Assembly: GCA_902788095.1 (NCBI GenBank)
Contig: CADAIT010000016.1
Location: 1 to 43,046 of the forward strand
Source: an uncultured Bacteroidia bacterium
GTDB lineage: Bacteria > Bacteroidota > Bacteroidia > Bacteroidales > UBA932
Direction: 5' to 3'
Length of the DNA: 43,046 nt
The notes below the pieces were generated by a model. The model saw nothing but the letters and a program-made list of their open reading frames with translations, did no database searches and was not told where the DNA came from. The position numbers were made by a program, and so were the translations under genes. This document shows, piece by piece, positions 9,218-17,122 of this stretch (position 1 is its first letter; each line of letters starts with the position of its first letter).

Positions 9218-9876
9218 AGGAGTTCGCTGAATTCGTGTACCCCTTTCAGGGTTTCGGTTTTGAGGGCGGCCACCACGGCGCCTTTGGCAAAGCCTTCGCG
9301 GGAGAAAGCCTCGTGCCGTAAGGTGAGCCTGTCGCAGGCCGACGTGAGGGTAAGCGTATGGGTGCCAGGCACTTCACCTTCGCGGACGGAGGTGATTTCC
9401 GGGGTTTCGCCCAGGCTCGCTTTCACGAGTTCTGCCATGGTCTTGGCCGTTCCGGAAGGGGCGTCCAGTTTGTGGATGTGGTGAATTTCCTCAATTTCCG
9501 GCGTGTAGCCGGCATCCTTGAGGAGTTCCGACGCCTGGGTAATGGCCTTGAACAGCGCATTCACGCCCAGCGAGAAGTTGGAGGCGTAAATCATGGGGGT
9601 ATCGGCCTTCAGGAAGGCGCTGATTACCTGGTCCTTGATGTCATTCCAGCCGGTCGTGCCGATGACGGCGGCCCTGAAGTGAGTGGCGATGAAGGGGTAG
9701 TTGGCGCGGAAAGCCTCGGGGGTTGTGAAGTCGATGCACACGGCCTCCCGGGCCTTGTCCGGGTCCGTAGCCGTGATATCCTCGCTGGCTTCCACCAGCT
9801 CGATACCTCTGCGCTTGAGTTCGGCCTCTATCATGTGGCCCATCTTTCCGTAGCCGCTCAGGATAACTTTTATCAT
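9214..9876 (-). CDS. dapB: 4-hydroxy-tetrahydrodipicolinate reductase
   Basis: Reduces the DapA product to tetrahydrodipicolinate. The 220-residue protein has an N-terminal nucleotide-binding loop (SGYGKMGHMI), the family segment FTTPEA and the signature EEIHHIHKLDAPSGTA with the catalytic His pair and Lys. It is shorter than the E. coli protein (273), in keeping with compact versions in this phylum. The start overlaps the upstream M20 gene by 4 nt and the stop overlaps thrA by 4 nt, so the three genes form a coupled unit. Confidence 0.95.
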   Translation of the reverse strand: MIKVILSGYGKMGHMIEAELKRRGIELVEASEDITATDPDKAREAVCIDFTTPEAFRANYPFIATHFRAAVIGTTGWNDIKDQVISAFLKADTPMIYASNFSLGVNALFKAITQASELLKDAGYTPEIEEIHHIHKLDAPSGTAKTMAELVKASLGETPEITSVREGEVPGTHTLTLTSACDRLTLRHEAFSREGFAKGAVVAALKTETLKGVHEFSELL

Positions 9877-11009
9877 TTGGTAAGTGCCTTATACATATTT
9901 ACATACTGCTCCACGGCGGTTTCCAGCTCGCTTGCCAGGACCTGTTCGTCGGGCCGATGCGCCACGCGGATGGTGCCGGGGCCGCAGATAATTTTGTGGC
10001 CGAAGCCGGTGAGGTGCGGCGCGTCGCTGCCGAAGGCCACGGGACCGCTCAGGAAACCGGGCAGCGTGACATAACGCGCCGGCGCATCCCCGCCCCGCGC
10101 CGCCACGGTGAGGCCTCCGGCCGGGTTGTCCCCCATCGCCTGCATCCAGTCCTGCACGGCCTGGTCGCTCACGAAGGTGGTGCGGAAATACAGGCGGCAG
10201 GTGAGCTCCGGAGACAGGATGTTCTGCGGATTGTCGCTGTGCAGCAGGCCCACGTTCCAAGTGGTTGCACCCAGCTCCGGATCCTCCCCGAAGTCCTTCG
10301 CCTTCAGCTTGTTGTAGAATTCGTTGAACAAGTCCACCGCGCTCACGCCGTACTGCGGATAGCCCGAATGGAAGGCTTCCCCGCGGAAGCTGAGGTCATA
10401 GGACTTGGTGCCTTTGGAGGCGCTGACCATCTTGTTCTCCGTGGGCTCGCCCACAATGAGGAAAGGGGCCTCGAAATGCGTCTTGGAAAACGCTTTGGCT
10501 CCCCAGGAACCGGTTTCCTCCCCTGCCAGCAGCAGCAGTCCGAAGTCCGTGCAGGCCTCCGCTTCCAGCTGCTTGCAGGCCATATACATGGCAAACAGTT
10601 GCCCCTTGGCATCGCAGCTGCCCCTGCCGCTAATCCGGAGAGGATGCTCTCCCGAGGAACTTCGTTCGCTTCGCTCACTCCGGCCCCTCCCATTGTCTAC
10701 TTCGTCCCCTTCGGGAACTTGTTTACAACGGGCCCCTCCCCCTACCCATGTGCGGGGGGGCACATGTCCTCGGGAGAGTATCTCCTCCGGAAAGCCAGGG
10801 GCAATATAGGGCGGGACCGTGTCCATGTGCGTGCAAAAAACCACCTTGGGGATGCCCCACTTGAGGAAAAGGTTCAGCGTGCCGTCTCCCACTTCCATCG
10901 GCTCCACCACCGGGGCTTCCAGCTGCGTCAGAAGCCACTGAGCCACCTTCCGCTCCTTTCCGGAAGTGGAATCGATGCACAAGAGCTCTTTGAAAAAGTT
11001 CCAGTTCAT
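9873..11009 (-). CDS. M20 family metallo-deacylase, dapE candidate, with in-frame repeat insertion
   Basis: A 378-residue M20 peptidase-family hydrolase of the DapE/ArgE group. The metal-binding and catalytic landmarks are THMDTVPP, LLLAGEETGSWG, GEPTENK and a C-terminal RVAHRPDE. I chose the ATG at 11009 (MNWNFFKELLC); the longer frame reads through intergenic hairpin DNA. Between PPYIAPGF and GRGSCDAKGQ lies about 52 extra residues rich in Gly, Arg and Ser, encoded by a family B repeat at 10635-10790. The frame is kept. Overlap with dapB and the nearby dapD make N-succinyl- (or N-acetyl-) diaminopimelate the likely substrate; an arginine-pathway deacetylase is the alternative. Confidence 0.85.
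   Translation of the reverse strand: MNWNFFKELLCIDSTSGKERKVAQWLLTQLEAPVVEPMEVGDGTLNLFLKWGIPKVVFCTHMDTVPPYIAPGFPEEILSRGHVPPRTWVGGGARCKQVPEGDEVDNGRGRSERSERSSSGEHPLRISGRGSCDAKGQLFAMYMACKQLEAEACTDFGLLLLAGEETGSWGAKAFSKTHFEAPFLIVGEPTENKMVSASKGTKSYDLSFRGEAFHSGYPQYGVSAVDLFNEFYNKLKAKDFGEDPELGATTWNVGLLHSDNPQNILSPELTCRLYFRTTFVSDQAVQDWMQAMGDNPAGGLTVAARGGDAPARYVTLPGFLSGPVAFGSDAPHLTGFGHKIICGPGTIRVAHRPDEQVLASELETAVEQYVNMYKALTK
10635..10790. repeat. Family B in-frame insertion, copy 1 (in the M20 gene)
   Basis: Arms at 10635-10658 and 10767-10790 match as inverted repeats at 21 of 24 positions. The core (10659-10766) shares TTCGCTTCGCTC, CGGCCCCTCCCATT, a CCTTCGGG hairpin, GGGCCCCTCCCCCTACCCAT and a CATGTGC/GCACATG stem with the insertion in murB, and in looser form with that in dapF. 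The whole is 156 bp, 52 codons, with no stop in the host frame. The arms do not match those of the other copies. Confidence 0.85.
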
Positions 11010-11025
11010 TACTTTATCGGTTTCA

Positions 11026-11091
11026 GGGGCAAAATGCCCCATTTTCCCCCTTCGGAGGCCACTTAGGGGCACTATCGGCCCATTTTGCCCC
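11026..11091. repeat. Inverted repeat between asd and the M20 gene
   Basis: GGGGCAAAATG (11026-11036) and its exact complement CATTTTGCCCC (11081-11091) bracket a GC-rich segment in the gap between the asd stop and the M20 start. It could act as a terminator-like or mRNA-stabilising hairpin. No T-run is attached. Confidence 0.6.
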
Positions 11092-11097
11092 GCACGG

Positions 11098-12087
11098 TCA
11101 GGCAAGCCAGCCTTTGGCCAGGAGGACCTGGGCGATTTGCACGGCATTGGTGGCCGCGCCTTTGCGTATGTTGTCGCTCACAACCCAGAGGTTCATGCCG
11201 TTTTCCACCGAAGGGTCCCGGCGGATGCGGCCCACGAAAACCTCGTCCTTGCCCCAGGCGTTGACGGGCATGGGGTAAACGTTGTTTGCGGGATCGTCCT
11301 GAATGACTACGCCGGGCATATCGGCCATGAGCTGGCGGGCCTCAGAAAGCTCGAACGGCTTGTTGAACTCCAGGTTGACGCTTTCCGAGTGACCGCCTTC
11401 CACCGGCACGCGAACGGTGGTGGCGCTGACGGCGATGCTGCTGTCCCTGAGGATTTTACGCGTTTCGTTCACCATCTTCATTTCCTCCTTGGTATAGCCG
11501 TCCGGCAGGAAGGAGTCAATGTGCGGCAGAATGTTCATGTCGATGCGGTGCGGGAATTTGCTCCCGCTGCCGCCGGCGCGCTCCGCTTCCAGCTGCTCGA
11601 CTCCCCGCTGGCCGGCGCCGGTGACGCTCTGATAGGTGCTCACAACGATGCGTTTGATGCCATAGGCTTTGTGCAGGGGCGCCAACGGCAGCACCATCTG
11701 GATGGTGGAGCAGTTGGGGTTGGCGATGATGTGGTCTTCCCGGGTGAGGACATCGGCGTTGATTTCCGGCACCACCAGCGGGACGGACGGATCCATGCGC
11801 CAGCAGGAGGAGTTGTCCACCACGTAGCAGCCGATTTTCGCGAATTGCGGCGCAAGTTCGGCCGAGGCTGCCCCGCCGGCGCTGAAAATCGCCAGGACAG
11901 GTTTTTTGGCGATGGCATCGGCCGCGCTCATCACCGTCCATTCCTTGCCGCGAAATACAACTTTTTTTCCCCACGAACGCGAAGAAGCAACCGGTAATAA
12001 TTCCGTTATGGGGAAATTTCTTTCCTCCAATACCTCCAACATCTTGGAGCCTACCAAGCCTGTGGCGCCGACTACGGCTACTATCAT
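11098..12087 (-). CDS. asd: Aspartate-semialdehyde dehydrogenase
   Basis: Converts aspartyl-4-phosphate to aspartate semialdehyde, the branch point to DAP/lysine and homoserine. The 329-residue product has the NADP-binding start MIVAVVGATGLVGSKML, the active-site Cys in ANPNCSTIQM and the C-terminal segment GGHSESVNLEF with the catalytic His region. The start at 12087 is chosen because the longer frame adds 17 residues of leader with no family similarity. A -7 element (12151-12158) lies about 63 nt upstream. It is followed after 88 nt by the M20-dapB-thrA unit. Confidence 0.96.
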   Translation of the reverse strand: MIVAVVGATGLVGSKMLEVLEERNFPITELLPVASSRSWGKKVVFRGKEWTVMSAADAIAKKPVLAIFSAGGAASAELAPQFAKIGCYVVDNSSCWRMDPSVPLVVPEINADVLTREDHIIANPNCSTIQMVLPLAPLHKAYGIKRIVVSTYQSVTGAGQRGVEQLEAERAGGSGSKFPHRIDMNILPHIDSFLPDGYTKEEMKMVNETRKILRDSSIAVSATTVRVPVEGGHSESVNLEFNKPFELSEARQLMADMPGVVIQDDPANNVYPMPVNAWGKDEVFVGRIRRDPSVENGMNLWVVSDNIRKGAATNAVQIAQVLLAKGWLA

Positions 12088-12150
12088 GTTATGATAAATT
12101 AAATGTTTAACCTCCCGCCCCCTTAGGAAGGGACTCATCTTAATAACCTA

Positions 12151-12158
12151 CAAATATA
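12151..12158 (-). promoter_or_regulatory. Probable -7 element upstream of asd
   Basis: Minus-strand TATATTTG matches the TAnnTTTG consensus and lies 63 nt before the asd start. No TTG at the usual distance was found, so the call rests on the -7 element alone. Confidence 0.45.
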
Positions 12159-12198
12159 CGTATCTTTTTGGAAAAATGATAGATTCCTGCGGTGTAAA

Positions 12199-12310
12199 GG
12201 GCTGGTCCCGCTGCCGCCACGTTTTGGCCCACAAATGCGCCGCTGGCGGGCCAAAAGGTCCGCCAGTGCTACGTTTTTCCGTGAAAGTGCGCCCGCAGTG
12301 GGTCCAGGCC
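12199..12310. repeat. Multi-arm hairpin region downstream of dapD
   Basis: Three nested or alternative stems are visible: outer arms 12199-12213 and 12296-12310 (12 of 15 pairs); TTTTGGCCC (12222-12230) with GGGCCAAAA (12248-12256); and CTGGCGG (12243-12249) with CCGCCAG (12260-12266). The region begins 10 nt after the dapD stop and fills most of the gap to asd. It is probably a terminator-like or 3'-end stabilising structure. I see no coding content here. Confidence 0.6.
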
Positions 12311-12319
12311 AGGCGCGTC

Positions 12320-13096
12320 CTAGCGCAGGAGGTCCTCCAGATGGACGCTGCCGGCGGTTTTTTCGTCCCGGTATTTCACAATTACGGGGCAGTAGAGGTG
12401 CACGCCGCTTTCCAGGGGCTTTCCGTCGCGGATGACAGGCTTGGAGCCGCTCACTACCACGGCGTTGCGAGGGACGACGATGCGGCCGTCGGCATTCCGC
12501 TTGATGAATTCGCCGGTGGTGGTATCGAAAATGGCGGTGGAAGAAGTGATGATGACGCCGGAAGCAATCACGGCGCCTTCCTGGACGATGGTGCCCTCAT
12601 AGATGCCGCAGTTGCCGCCTACGAAGGCGCCGTCCTCGATGATGGTGGGCAGGGCGCCCGCCGGTTCCAGCACGCCGCCAATCTGTGTCGATGCGGAAAT
12701 ATGGATGTTTCGGCCCACCTGGGCGCAGGAGCCGATGGTGACGTGGCTGTCCACCATGGTTCCCTCTCCGACGTACGCGCCCACGTTCACGTACGCAGGC
12801 GGCATGACGATGCTGCCGGGAGCCAGGTACGCGCCGCGCCGGATGCTGGTGCCGCCGGGAACGATGCGCACACCGTCATCGGCACGGAATTGCCGCACCG
12901 GGAAGGTGTTTTTGTCGAAGAAGGAAAACTGCCCCTCGGACATGTCCGTGATGGCTCCCAGCTTGAAGCCGGCCAGAATGACCTCCTTTACGTGGCGGTT
13001 CACCACCCACTCGCCGTCCACTTTTTGGGCGACGCGCAACGCTCCCTTTTCCAGGGCGGAGATGACTTCGTTGAACTCTTGCAGGGTAATTTCCAT
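12320..13096 (-). CDS. dapD: Tetrahydrodipicolinate N-succinyltransferase
   Basis: Acylates tetrahydrodipicolinate in the succinylase branch of DAP synthesis. The 258-residue protein has a helical N-domain and a left-handed beta-helix of hexapeptide repeats (GGTSIRRGAYLAPGSIVMPPAYVNVGAYV... in form), with the family segment VDSHVTIGSCAQVGRN and GALPTIIED. It overlaps the dapA stop by one base (TAATG), so dapA-dapD are coupled. Its presence, rather than a DapL-only route, predicts that an acyl-DAP aminotransferase and deacylase exist; candidates for both are in the window. Confidence 0.95.
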   Translation of the reverse strand: MEITLQEFNEVISALEKGALRVAQKVDGEWVVNRHVKEVILAGFKLGAITDMSEGQFSFFDKNTFPVRQFRADDGVRIVPGGTSIRRGAYLAPGSIVMPPAYVNVGAYVGEGTMVDSHVTIGSCAQVGRNIHISASTQIGGVLEPAGALPTIIEDGAFVGGNCGIYEGTIVQEGAVIASGVIITSSTAIFDTTTGEFIKRNADGRIVVPRNAVVVSGSKPVIRDGKPLESGVHLYCPVIVKYRDEKTAGSVHLEDLLR

Positions 13097-13962
13097 TAGA
13101 ACAGGTCTTTAAGGGTTTGTTTGAGCAGTTCCTCCGTGGCGGCGGTGGCGGGAACCAGCGGCAGGCGCAGGCTGTTTTCCATGAGTCCGAGCTGGGCCAT
13201 GGCCGCCTTGGCCGGGATGGGATTGGGCTCCACGAAGAGGGCCTTGAACAGGGGACTCAGGCGGGCATCCATCTTTTCCGCCTCCGCGAGCTTCCCTGCC
13301 TGCAGGGCGTGGACAAAATCCACCATGGCGCTGGGAAATACGTTGGAGGCTACGGAGATGACGCCGTCGGCCCCTTTTTGCATGAGGGGGAGGGTGTCTT
13401 CGTCGTTGCCGCTGAGCACCGAAAAGCCCTCAGGACGGCCTTGAAGGATGGTTTGAATCTGCTCCATCTTGCCGGAGGCTTCCTTGATGGCCACGATATT
13501 GGGGATGTCCCGCGCCAGCGCCAGGGTGGTTTCCGCCTCCAGGTTGGAGCCCGTGCGACCCGGCACATTATACAGGATGATGGGCTTTCGGGTACTTTCC
13601 GCCACAGCCTTGAAATAGGCGTACATGCCCCTCTGCGGCGGTTTGTTGTAGAACGGGACCACCACCAGGAAGGCATCGGCATCCTGCAGCAGGCGCAGAT
13701 TGGCCAGGGTGCCGGCAAGGCTGTTGGTCCCCACACCGGCGACCACGGGTTTTCCGGCGGCATGCCAGCGCGTCACCTCCAGCACCTGGAGTTTTTCCGA
13801 TTCTGTGAGCGTGGGCGTTTCCCCGGTAGTGCCCAGCGGGACCAGAAAGTCCACACCGGCCGTCACCTGCCAGTCCACCGTGGCAGCAAAAGCCTCATAA
13901 TCCACTTCGTCCCCCTTGAACGGGGTGAGCAGCGCTGTTCCGCAACCTTTAATCTCAGTCAT
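13096..13962 (-). CDS. dapA: 4-hydroxy-tetrahydrodipicolinate synthase
   Basis: Condenses pyruvate with aspartate semialdehyde, committing carbon to DAP and lysine. The 288-residue TIM-barrel protein carries PLGTTGETPTLTESE, the YNVPGRTG segment with the proton-relay Tyr, and the Schiff-base Lys in IVAIKEASG. A -7 element sits 23 nt upstream (13986-13993), and a family A repeat begins at 14018, directly behind the promoter region. It forms an operon with dapD. Confidence 0.96.
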   Translation of the reverse strand: MTEIKGCGTALLTPFKGDEVDYEAFAATVDWQVTAGVDFLVPLGTTGETPTLTESEKLQVLEVTRWHAAGKPVVAGVGTNSLAGTLANLRLLQDADAFLVVVPFYNKPPQRGMYAYFKAVAESTRKPIILYNVPGRTGSNLEAETTLALARDIPNIVAIKEASGKMEQIQTILQGRPEGFSVLSGNDEDTLPLMQKGADGVISVASNVFPSAMVDFVHALQAGKLAEAEKMDARLSPLFKALFVEPNPIPAKAAMAQLGLMENSLRLPLVPATAATEELLKQTLKDLF

Positions 13963-13985
13963 GTTCCCTTGTATTTAACGATTTA

Positions 13986-13993
13986 CAAATATA
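13986..13993 (-). promoter_or_regulatory. Probable -7 element of dapA-dapD
   Basis: Minus-strand TATATTTG fits TAnnTTTG, 23 nt before the dapA start. The expected -33 position falls next to the left end of the family A repeat (14018), so the repeat may form part of the promoter's upstream region. Confidence 0.5.
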
Positions 13994-14017
13994 CGGAATT
14001 ATTCCGGAATTTTGCAT

Positions 14018-14124
14018 GTGACAGCTAATTCGGTGATTCACAGTCAGTTATACAATAATCCTCGTTCCAAAACTGAACGAGGATTGTGTAGGATGTCACT
14101 GATAATAAGTTGGTTAGCTGTCAC
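14018..14124. repeat. Family A 107-bp palindromic element, copy 1
   Basis: Ends are GTGACAGCTAA (14018-14028) and the exact complement TTAGCTGTCAC (14114-14124). The core is AATCCTCGTTC (14057-14067), a 7-nt loop, and GAACGAGGATT (14075-14085). The two 50-bp halves are related inverted copies. The element lies between the 3' end of the beta-barrel gene and the dapA promoter. Length, ends and core match three other copies in the window. Confidence 0.9.
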
Positions 14125-14147
14125 CGCCGATGTGGTGCAGCGGGTGA

Positions 14148-14230
14148 AGCGCCACAAAAAGGGTCGAATTGATGGCGCTCAGCCCGATTTTTGCCCCAAG
14201 CGCCTGAAAACAGGCCTTTTCCGTGGCGCT
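14148..14230. terminator. Tandem hairpins downstream of the beta-barrel gene
   Basis: AGCGCCA (14148-14154) pairs with TGGCGCT (14173-14179), and AGCGCC (14199-14204) pairs with GGCGCT (14225-14230). Inside the second, GCCTG-AAAA-CAGGC forms a tight hairpin. They begin 12 nt past the stop of the operon's last gene, which suggests a transcription end or 3'-protection site. A hairpin with the same stem lies after the MBOAT gene (38279-38310). Confidence 0.55.
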
Positions 14231-14242
14231 CGGGCAGCGGAA

Positions 14243-17122
14243 TTACCAGGCCATGTTCCAGGCGGCCTGCTGGGCGCGCTGACTATGGGCGGCGTTCATC
14301 TTGCCAAAGTTCCATTTTACACCAAAGAGGAGGTATCGGCCCAACACCAGGCGGTAGGAATCCTCCTCATAGTTGGCGGTGACCGTGTGGTTTCGGCCGC
14401 GGGTCTGGTTCAGGATGTCGTGTGCCTTGAGGCTGAGCGTGAAGGCCCCGATATTCTTGGACACCTCCGCATTCCACTGCCACTCCGGCTGGTTGAAGCC
14501 GTCCTTGTAGCCAGTGTAGAAATGATAGCCCACATCGGTGGACAGTTCAAACTCGTGCGGGGTAGTGTAGCTGCCCTCCAGGCTTACCGAGTTATGGGTG
14601 GTATTCATGTTGAGCGAGGGTGCCAGCGAATAGCGGGCCAGCGTGGCCGATGTGGACAGCCACAGTCCCACGGAGAAGCGCTCCGGGTTGAACTTGAGGC
14701 TCAGATTGCCGGCAGGAGTGAACGTGGTGGTGAGGCTCTCTTTGAATCCACTTTGCCCGCCATAGAAGCGGGAGCCGGCAGCATCGCCCCAGAAATCGGC
14801 CATGAACGCCGTATAGTCAAACTGGTCTTTGTCCAGTCCCGGCAAGGTCCCCGTCGCCTGATAACTGGTTTGGGCGTTATAAGAGAGGCTGGTTCCCAAA
14901 GACAGGGACCACAGCTTCTTGCTGTCCAGCGGGAAGGTATAGTTTGCGTAAAGCCGGGTGTCAAAGGAGGGTCTGCGGGAATTTACCGGTACGGAATACA
15001 GAACCCCGGAGGCGTCGTACCAGCGGGCGTACCCCACCGGCGACACGCCCAGTGAAGCGGTCCAGAAGAGATTCACGAAGGAAAAGCGCTTTCGGTTATT
15101 TCTGTACCAGTTTGTGTACAGGTTGATGTTGCCGTAGGGCTTCAGGTAGATATTACCCAGCGTCAGGCGGGAAGGATCGGCAATATTCAGGACGGGAAGG
15201 CGAAGCTGGGCACCCGGCTGCCGCGTGTAACCGGAGGCCGACGCATCCAGCTGGTCATTGTCCTTGTTGTAACGGAAACGCACATTGGGCGCCACAAACC
15301 AGTACCACTCGTTTTTGCCGGTAGTTTCCGAAACGCCAAAACTCCGGGAAAAAGTCTCGTCCAGAATGCCGGACACGCGTGCGCCCACGGATACATATCG
15401 GCCTTGTGCCCAATTATACTGCGCGGTGAGCCGGTATTCCTGCAAGATGTTGCGATTCCGGCTCAGGGACGAATAGTAGTCGTTGGCACCGCCGGCATCG
15501 GAGGCATCCCTGACACGCTCGCTACGGGATGCGCGGATGCTGGCCATCGCCGACAACAGCCATTTCTCCCCAAACGGCTCCGTGTAGCGGACTGTTCCCG
15601 CGACGGAGTACTGCTTGTTCCGATTGTCGTACCGCAGGTTGCGAAGGTCGGTGCCGGAGCCGGTCTCCAGCCGGGAGGACTCTTCGCTATTCCCTTTATC
15701 GGCCTGCAAACTGCCTCCGGCAGACAATACGAGCGTACGGTCTTTTTTTCCGCCCAGCTCACGGAAGAACACATCGCCGGAAAGTTTCCCCTCATTGGTC
15801 CGGTTCAACAAGTGGGTGGAAGACGTTGCACTGTTGATCCAGGTTCCTTCCCGGGTAACTTGTGAATTTCCGTTTGTAAACCCCTCCGTGCGGCCATGGG
15901 TAAAAGTGGGCTGGACGTGGAACCAGATTTTCCCCGTCTCCTTCTTCAATTCCGCATTGGCGGTCACGGAACTGCCGTATTGCTTGCCTTTGTTCTCGTT
16001 CTTGGACAGGAGGTCGCCGTCGGCTTGGAAAGTGGTGCGCGAAGCCTGGGTGCCGGAGTCGGTGTCCGTATATTTGCCGTTGACGCCCACCGTGGTTTCC
16101 ACGTCCTTGATGCGCGAGGTGTTGGCGTTCACCGCCGCCTGGGCCGATGTGGACAGGCCCTGCCCGCTGGAGATCCAATTATCCTCCCCGTCGGAAACGA
16201 TGAACACCATGCCGGAATCGTCCACGTTCTGCCCGTTGGCGATCACGGTCACCTGGTCTTTTTCGTTATAGGCCGACAGCAGGGCGTTGGCGCCAAACAG
16301 GAAGCCGCGGTTGTCCCGGAGGGGTTCATCGGCCTTGGCGGCCGCAACCGTGGCGCCGCCCTTGGCTCCCACGTTGCCAAACCAGCCTTTCTCGTATTCT
16401 TTTTTGAGGCCTACGTCCAGGATTTTTTCCTTTTGCCCATCCTGAAGGCCGGTGGCACGAGCCTGTTCGCTCTCGCGGTCTATCACCCGCACCTTGTCCA
16501 CCACCGAGGCGGGCAGGTTGTTCAGCGCCGTGTTCTGGTCGTTGAAGAAGAAGGTACGGCCGCCCACAGTAATTTTGTCGATTTCCTCCCCGTTGAACTT
16601 CACCTTGCCATCGTCCGTAATCTCCATGCCGGGCATGCGTTTAAGGAGGTCCTTGAGCATGGCGTTGGCGCCCACCCGGAAGGAGGAAGCGTTGAACTCC
16701 ACGGTATCCTTTTTCACCACGATGGGGTTGCCCACTTCGTTGATGACGGCCGCTTTCAGGTACTGCTCGTCCTGCTGCAGCTTGATGGTGCCAAAATCCG
16801 TTCTCCTGTCCCGGAAATACCGGTTGCGCACGAACGGCTTGTAGCCCATCATCTCCACGTGGAAGACATATTGCCCTAACGGAACCTCCTCCAGCTTGGC
16901 CTCGCCCTTTTCGTTGGTGAGCGTAAAGTTGGTGATGGTGGTGTCCCTGGCCGGAATCACATACACGGAAGCAAAGGCGACGGGCTCGTTGGTGAGCGAG
17001 TCCACCACCGAAGCCCGGATTTCCGTCATACGGTCTTGAAACATGTTCTCGTTCAGGATAATCACCTGGGCCTGAGCCCGTAAGCCCAGCAGCAGAAACA
17101 GGATGGGGAGTAGCTTTTTCAT
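14243..17122 (-). CDS. Outer-membrane beta-barrel protein with carboxypeptidase-like regulatory domain
   Basis: A 959-residue protein with a signal peptide (MKKLLPILFLLLGLRAQAQ). An N-terminal carboxypeptidase-regulatory-like beta-sandwich (about residues 35-115: DSLTNEPVAFASVYV, GEAKLEEVPLGQY) is followed by a plug-like domain (about 125-235: GNPIVVKKDTVEF, LKRMPGMEI, LPASVVDKVRVIDRES) and a long strand-rich C-terminal barrel with many aromatic-ended strands. This is the layout of TonB-receptor-like outer-membrane proteins, not clearly SusC. I start at 17122 because of the signal peptide and the 4-nt overlap with the TPR gene. It is last in the blaI operon; the cargo or signal is unknown. 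Confidence 0.85.
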   Translation of the reverse strand: MKKLLPILFLLLGLRAQAQVIILNENMFQDRMTEIRASVVDSLTNEPVAFASVYVIPARDTTITNFTLTNEKGEAKLEEVPLGQYVFHVEMMGYKPFVRNRYFRDRRTDFGTIKLQQDEQYLKAAVINEVGNPIVVKKDTVEFNASSFRVGANAMLKDLLKRMPGMEITDDGKVKFNGEEIDKITVGGRTFFFNDQNTALNNLPASVVDKVRVIDRESEQARATGLQDGQKEKILDVGLKKEYEKGWFGNVGAKGGATVAAAKADEPLRDNRGFLFGANALLSAYNEKDQVTVIANGQNVDDSGMVFIVSDGEDNWISSGQGLSTSAQAAVNANTSRIKDVETTVGVNGKYTDTDSGTQASRTTFQADGDLLSKNENKGKQYGSSVTANAELKKETGKIWFHVQPTFTHGRTEGFTNGNSQVTREGTWINSATSSTHLLNRTNEGKLSGDVFFRELGGKKDRTLVLSAGGSLQADKGNSEESSRLETGSGTDLRNLRYDNRNKQYSVAGTVRYTEPFGEKWLLSAMASIRASRSERVRDASDAGGANDYYSSLSRNRNILQEYRLTAQYNWAQGRYVSVGARVSGILDETFSRSFGVSETTGKNEWYWFVAPNVRFRYNKDNDQLDASASGYTRQPGAQLRLPVLNIADPSRLTLGNIYLKPYGNINLYTNWYRNNRKRFSFVNLFWTASLGVSPVGYARWYDASGVLYSVPVNSRRPSFDTRLYANYTFPLDSKKLWSLSLGTSLSYNAQTSYQATGTLPGLDKDQFDYTAFMADFWGDAAGSRFYGGQSGFKESLTTTFTPAGNLSLKFNPERFSVGLWLSTSATLARYSLAPSLNMNTTHNSVSLEGSYTTPHEFELSTDVGYHFYTGYKDGFNQPEWQWNAEVSKNIGAFTLSLKAHDILNQTRGRNHTVTANYEEDSYRLVLGRYLLFGVKWNFGKMNAAHSQRAQQAAWNMAW

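Noticed and set aside
4944-9484. Very long plus-strand open frames (723 and 747 codons) opposite mutS2, cdaA and thrA
   Set aside because: They are antisense shadows of well-conserved genes in GC-rich DNA; their translations show no domain and are rich in His, Gly and Arg.
10635-10790. Intein or self-splicing intron in the M20 gene
   Set aside because: At 156 bp it is too short, has no splicing-domain motifs or intron catalytic core, and leaves the frame open throughout.
11010-11147. Longer N-terminus for the M20 gene
   Set aside because: The extra 46 codons run through the inverted repeat at 11026-11091 and into the end of asd; family similarity starts at MNWNFFKELLC.
12088-14017. Lysine riboswitch or T-box leader before asd or dapA
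   Set aside because: Leaders are short (about 20-60 nt after the -7 elements) and lack the conserved helices of either class; the hairpins seen lie downstream of genes.
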